Assembly: GCA_963942565.1 (NCBI GenBank)
Contig: OZ012686.1
Location: forward strand, 14,782,056-14,846,055
Direction of reading: 5' to 3'
Origin: Maea johnstoni
Lineage: Eukaryota; Annelida; Polychaeta; Spionida; Magelonidae
Length of the DNA: 64,000 bases
Shown in pieces: positions 35,373 to 64,000 of the stretch (positions are counted from its first letter, which is position 1; the number at the start of each line of letters is the position of its first letter). Below the pieces are notes generated by a model. That model was given only the letters and a program-made list of their open reading frames with translations. It did not search any database and had not been told where the DNA came from. Position numbers and translations under genes: made by a program.

Positions 35373-36230
35373 CATACTAATTGCCCTATGGTGCTGAACA
35401 ACCAGCCATATGACAGTCGCTGCACACTGGGCCTAATGTGAGTGTATGATACATGGCTGCCCGCTGCATCTTCCCAGTATCTACCTCTCTGCTATAAGTA
35501 ATCATGGTTCCAGGTTCCTCTCAGTCCTCCTAGCTGTAGGTACCCTTTAAGATGAATGTGCTATCGTGTTTTTTGTGTTTTTTGCTTTTGATTGCTCCAG
35601 TTACTGTTGCTCCTCCTCCGAGGTGAAGGTCGTACATTTCACTATCTACCAACTAAAATTACTCAATTCAAGAGGTGAAATTTTGGATTGAGGGTGTAAT
35701 ATTTTGATAGGACACGCGAAGTTGTGCGGAGACAGGGCGCCCGCGACCGCACGGCAGGTGGAGAAGATAGAGATCTATCTCACTAACCCCTGGAGACAAA
35801 AGCTGATCACCCCCCGCTGTGTTCCACGAAATCCCTAACCGGTTCAAGCCTCCATTAAAGAGGCGCTATACCTTCAGCATGGAAATGCGAGCAAGCTCGC
35901 AAAATAAACAAAGAATTGGCGCAAAAACGTCCAGTTTTCAAATTGATGCTTATATTAGACATACTGTCCAGCACAGCAAGACTACATATCCATGTGTTAC
36001 CAGGGTCAATCTATTTATATAATAGAGCTTTCTGGTGTTACTGTTCTCCTCAGATGCTGTGGTACCAGTAACTAGACACGATTCTTGTTTTCGTCGGGAA
36101 TAGATGGCGCCACTTATCAATGTGGGCTGTTACAGAAACAGAGCCAGACGACTGCGGCTGCGGTGGCCTTATGGTGGGGATTTTGTATTGATGAACTTAG
36201 AGGGTCTATGACAAAACATATAGAAACTTA
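35373..36230. other. Intergenic DNA upstream of the MSK-like gene, unassigned
   Basis: Repeats GTTACTGTTGCTCCTCCTCC-like sequence near 35115 and 35598. No gene recognised. Confidence 0.3.
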
Positions 36231-36290
36231 AATCAGTATTTATCCATTTCTATAATTGATTTATAAGTAATCATAAATGATTTATAAATA

Positions 36291-36360
<70 letters not shown>

Positions 36361-36500
36361 AATTGATAAATATTATAGATATTTTATAAATATTTATTAA
36401 TGATTTATTGATATTAATAAATATAAATAATATATAAATATATTGAAAAATCATTTATGAATATTTATAAACCATTTATAGATATTTATGAAATTATTAT
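36231..36500. repeat. AT-rich palindromic tract with (TA)n core
   Basis: TTTATAAATATT, ATGATTTATAAAT and similar words in both orientations flank two TA tracts (36295-36341 and 36346-36360); strongly self-complementary. Confidence 0.8.
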
Positions 36501-36599
36501 TATTGATAATGCCATTTTTCACCAAATGGTATAGATAATTTTACGATATTTATGTGTGACTGAAACATCGATATCCATATCATTACACCACATCACGAA

Positions 36600-36779
36600 A
36601 ATCATGATGTAGATAGATGGGGGTGTTTTCCAAGAATCCCACTGTAAACAAGAGTCAGCGGTGAACTCCGTAACTACTTCCGGTTCAAAGGCATCTTGGG
36701 ATAGGGAGAATCTCTGTAGTACGAAATTATTGACTTTGGCCTCCCATCGTCCAAGAAGAATTCCTCCCCAAAACTGACG
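36600..36779 (+). promoter_or_regulatory. Probable promoter/5' UTR of the MSK-like gene
   Basis: GC content rises towards the ATG. An ETS-type site CTTCCGG (36677-36683) lies about 100 bases before the start codon, followed by CATCTTGGGA. No TATA box. Typical of a widely expressed gene. Confidence 0.4.
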
Positions 36780-62323
<25,544 letters not shown>

Positions 62324-62363
62324 GTAAGTCTGCAACCTGAATTTTATTAACCCTTATGCTGAT

Positions 62364-62652
62364 CGGGGCACAACATTAATTTTTGCGTTGATTTGTCCAG
62401 TAGGGAAATTGAGAAATTGTATTTTTTATAATGTTTTATTTAAAACCAAGTAGAACATGGTGCTGGCATGTGAAAGCATATTTTCTAAACTTGGATGCCA
62501 GACCACCAAACTTGCACACATTCTCAAAAGTAAACCAGAAATATATACAGCATACTTTCCCAATGGGGCAAGCAAAATACAGTTTTCACTTGCCCTTCAG
62601 CTATAATTTACAAATTCTGCTTGCCCCGGGCAAGCATCAATGGCGAACCCTG
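62364..62652 (+). mobile_element. 5-bp-TSD family element (TSD CTGAT), CTTGCCC-type
   Basis: 289 bp from CGGGGCACAACATTAAT to ATCAATGGCGAACCCTG, flanked by CTGAT on both sides (62359-62363 and 62653-62657). Contains GGGGCAAGC, CACTTGCCC, GCTTGCCCC and GGGCAAGC. It lies 40 bases after the donor of MSK exon 2. Confidence 0.75.
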
Positions 62653-62657
62653 CTGAT

Positions 62658-63369
62658 ATAATTCTACATTGTTGATAAGAAGCAAGTGCTTGTATTGCTC
62701 TAGATATAGACTAGGCTCCTAGTCCCTGTAATGTTCACCTTCCCTTATGTGTTGACCAAGCACTGTGGTGTGGTACCAGGTTTGGTAGATAGATGGCACC
62801 ACCTGCTCCTCCTATCTCTATATGTTTACAATAATCAAAACTGAATCCTGGTGAGATAAATGAAAACTAAATTGACCACTGTGGCCATCTACACTATTTG
62901 GTGCTTGGTAACAGAAAAAACAACAACAGAATAATACATATGACATCCTAGAAATCTAGGCTACTCTAGATAGTGCTGTGGGCTGAGGCCATTCACCTGA
63001 TGGAGACACAGCTAGCAGTAAACAGCATGTTGTCCTCACTGCTCGGTCACTCTCCTCCAGTTCACTTTATAACCCTTGAGCGATGAGAGCAGGCAGTCGG
63101 TACTTATTATTGAAGTCTTTCCCTTAACATTTCCTTTACCTTGACATCTAATAGATAAACAGCTGTTTGTTTCGGACCTGTCATTCCTCATGAGAGAGAT
63201 TTGGTATCATTAAGGAATTCTTAGTTTCTGTTGAGAAGGATAATAATATAGTATTCCTTCATCTTTTTACATCAAAGCAAAGCCTGTTGAGGTTTGTTGG
63301 TATTTAGTGCAGGAGGGGATGAAGGGAAGTTGTGGATGTGACATGCAGGCCCATCATAGTACTTAGTGG
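62658..63369. other. MSK intron 2, unassigned stretch
   Basis: Nothing recognised. Confidence 0.35.
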
Positions 63370-63645
63370 GTATCCACTGTGGCCTATTGGTTATGATGCC
63401 TGGCTCCTCTATGTGAGTGTGCAAGTTCGAGTCACCGCTGGATCCCCACAAGTGGGTTGGCCTGGTTGCTTTATAAATGTGCATTGTTGTGAAGGGCTTT
63501 CTCTGGTCCTTCTGCAACTTTAAACCCCCTTGGAACTATTTGTGAAGAGAAGGGAACTTCTCCCCAGTTCCGTGTTTCTATCTCATTGTGCTATGACCTA
63601 AGCTTTTGAAAGTGATGTAAAAAAAAACAATCCCTTCCTTACCCT
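63370..63645 (+). mobile_element. SINE-B copy
   Basis: Head ATCCACTGTGGCCTATTGG with B box GTTCGAGTCACCG, body with GGTTGGCCTGGTTGCTTTAT and CCCCTTGGAACTATTTGTGA, tail CCCTTCCTTACCC. Confidence 0.8.
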
Positions 63646-64000
63646 TCCCATCATAGTGCACTACAGTTTCCGTCGTCTGTTCCCTTCCCATGGGGTATAG
63701 TGAGATAGGTAGCTGACCCTAGCAGTCTTAGAGGTTTGTGGGTGGTCGTGTACAAGAGCTTGATGATGACAGGTCAGCTAGTCTCTGGCAGGCAGGGGAT
63801 GTTTTGTTTCTCTGTCTAGACAGGTACAGATGGGAGGTAGTACTTTCTGCGGCTTCTATTGGGAACATATAATCAATGTACTGGTTATACATAGACAGCT
63901 GTAGGACATGATAACCTCACATTTCCATGTAGTTATCTATCTGATCCAGTAACTGAGGGCAAGGCAGGTTCTGTGCTGAGCTGGACTCTTGAAACCATTT
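63646..64000. other. MSK intron 2, right edge of window
   Basis: No gene or element recognised. Confidence 0.35.

Noticed and set aside
35109-35375. Overlapping minus-strand frames rich in Lys/Phe
   Set aside because: They lie across the foldback with A and T runs, and no splice or family support was found.

Overview
The window looks like animal nuclear DNA from a marine invertebrate. It is intron-rich, has GT-AG introns of hundreds to tens of thousands of bases, and is crowded with tRNA-derived SINEs, short inverted-repeat DNA transposons, LINEs and long (TA)n tracts. I cannot name the phylum. The LINE type (PHD fingers plus a 2A-like motif) and the SINE types are, as far as I remember, shared by sea urchins, lancelets, acorn worms and molluscs. 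Only about 2% is host coding sequence. I saw no LTR retrovirus-like, Polinton-like or other capsid-bearing element.

Host genes, left to right. (1) A UBR1/UBR2-type N-recognin on the minus strand: a 22-codon first exon (7379-7444) and a second exon (2882-3150) that ends inside the UBR box; the rest lies left of the window. (2) A complete NUDT14-type UDP-sugar pyrophosphatase on the plus strand (9050-23440, five coding exons, 215 aa), head to head with UBR. (3) A small secreted cysteine-rich protein on the minus strand (two exons, 31796-34299, 86 aa), not recognised. (4) The N-terminus of an MSK1/MSK2-type kinase on the plus strand: exon 1 at 36780-36849 and exon 2 at 62255-62323, about 25 kb apart. 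A phase-compatible alternative first exon lies between them (48327-48417), followed by a damaged tandem copy of itself.

Mobile DNA, by region. 1-2.8 kb: two copies of a Helitron-like element. 3-7 kb (UBR intron 1): nested MITEs and SINEs. 9-21 kb (NUDT14 introns): hAT and TTAA-type MITEs and a LINE with an intact 1343-codon ORF (13669-17700). 21-23.2 kb: the start of NUDT14 exon 5, with its splice acceptor, repeated about 13 times in the intron just upstream. 25-31 kb: a 63-bp minisatellite, a LINE 3' fragment, SINEs and MITEs. 38-63 kb (MSK intron 1): a 2448-bp inverted-repeat element studded with a 15-bp motif, a tandem array of SINE heads, a perfect 339-bp-arm foldback element, several hAT and TTAA MITEs, a 5-bp-TSD family carrying CTNGCCC-like motifs, and several local tandem repeats.

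The most unusual theme is repeated local duplication of exon edges: the acceptors of NUDT14 exons 4 and 5, and the alternative first exon of the MSK-like gene. The best-defined possibly undescribed mobile elements are the 2448-bp element, the perfect foldback and the 5-bp-TSD family.
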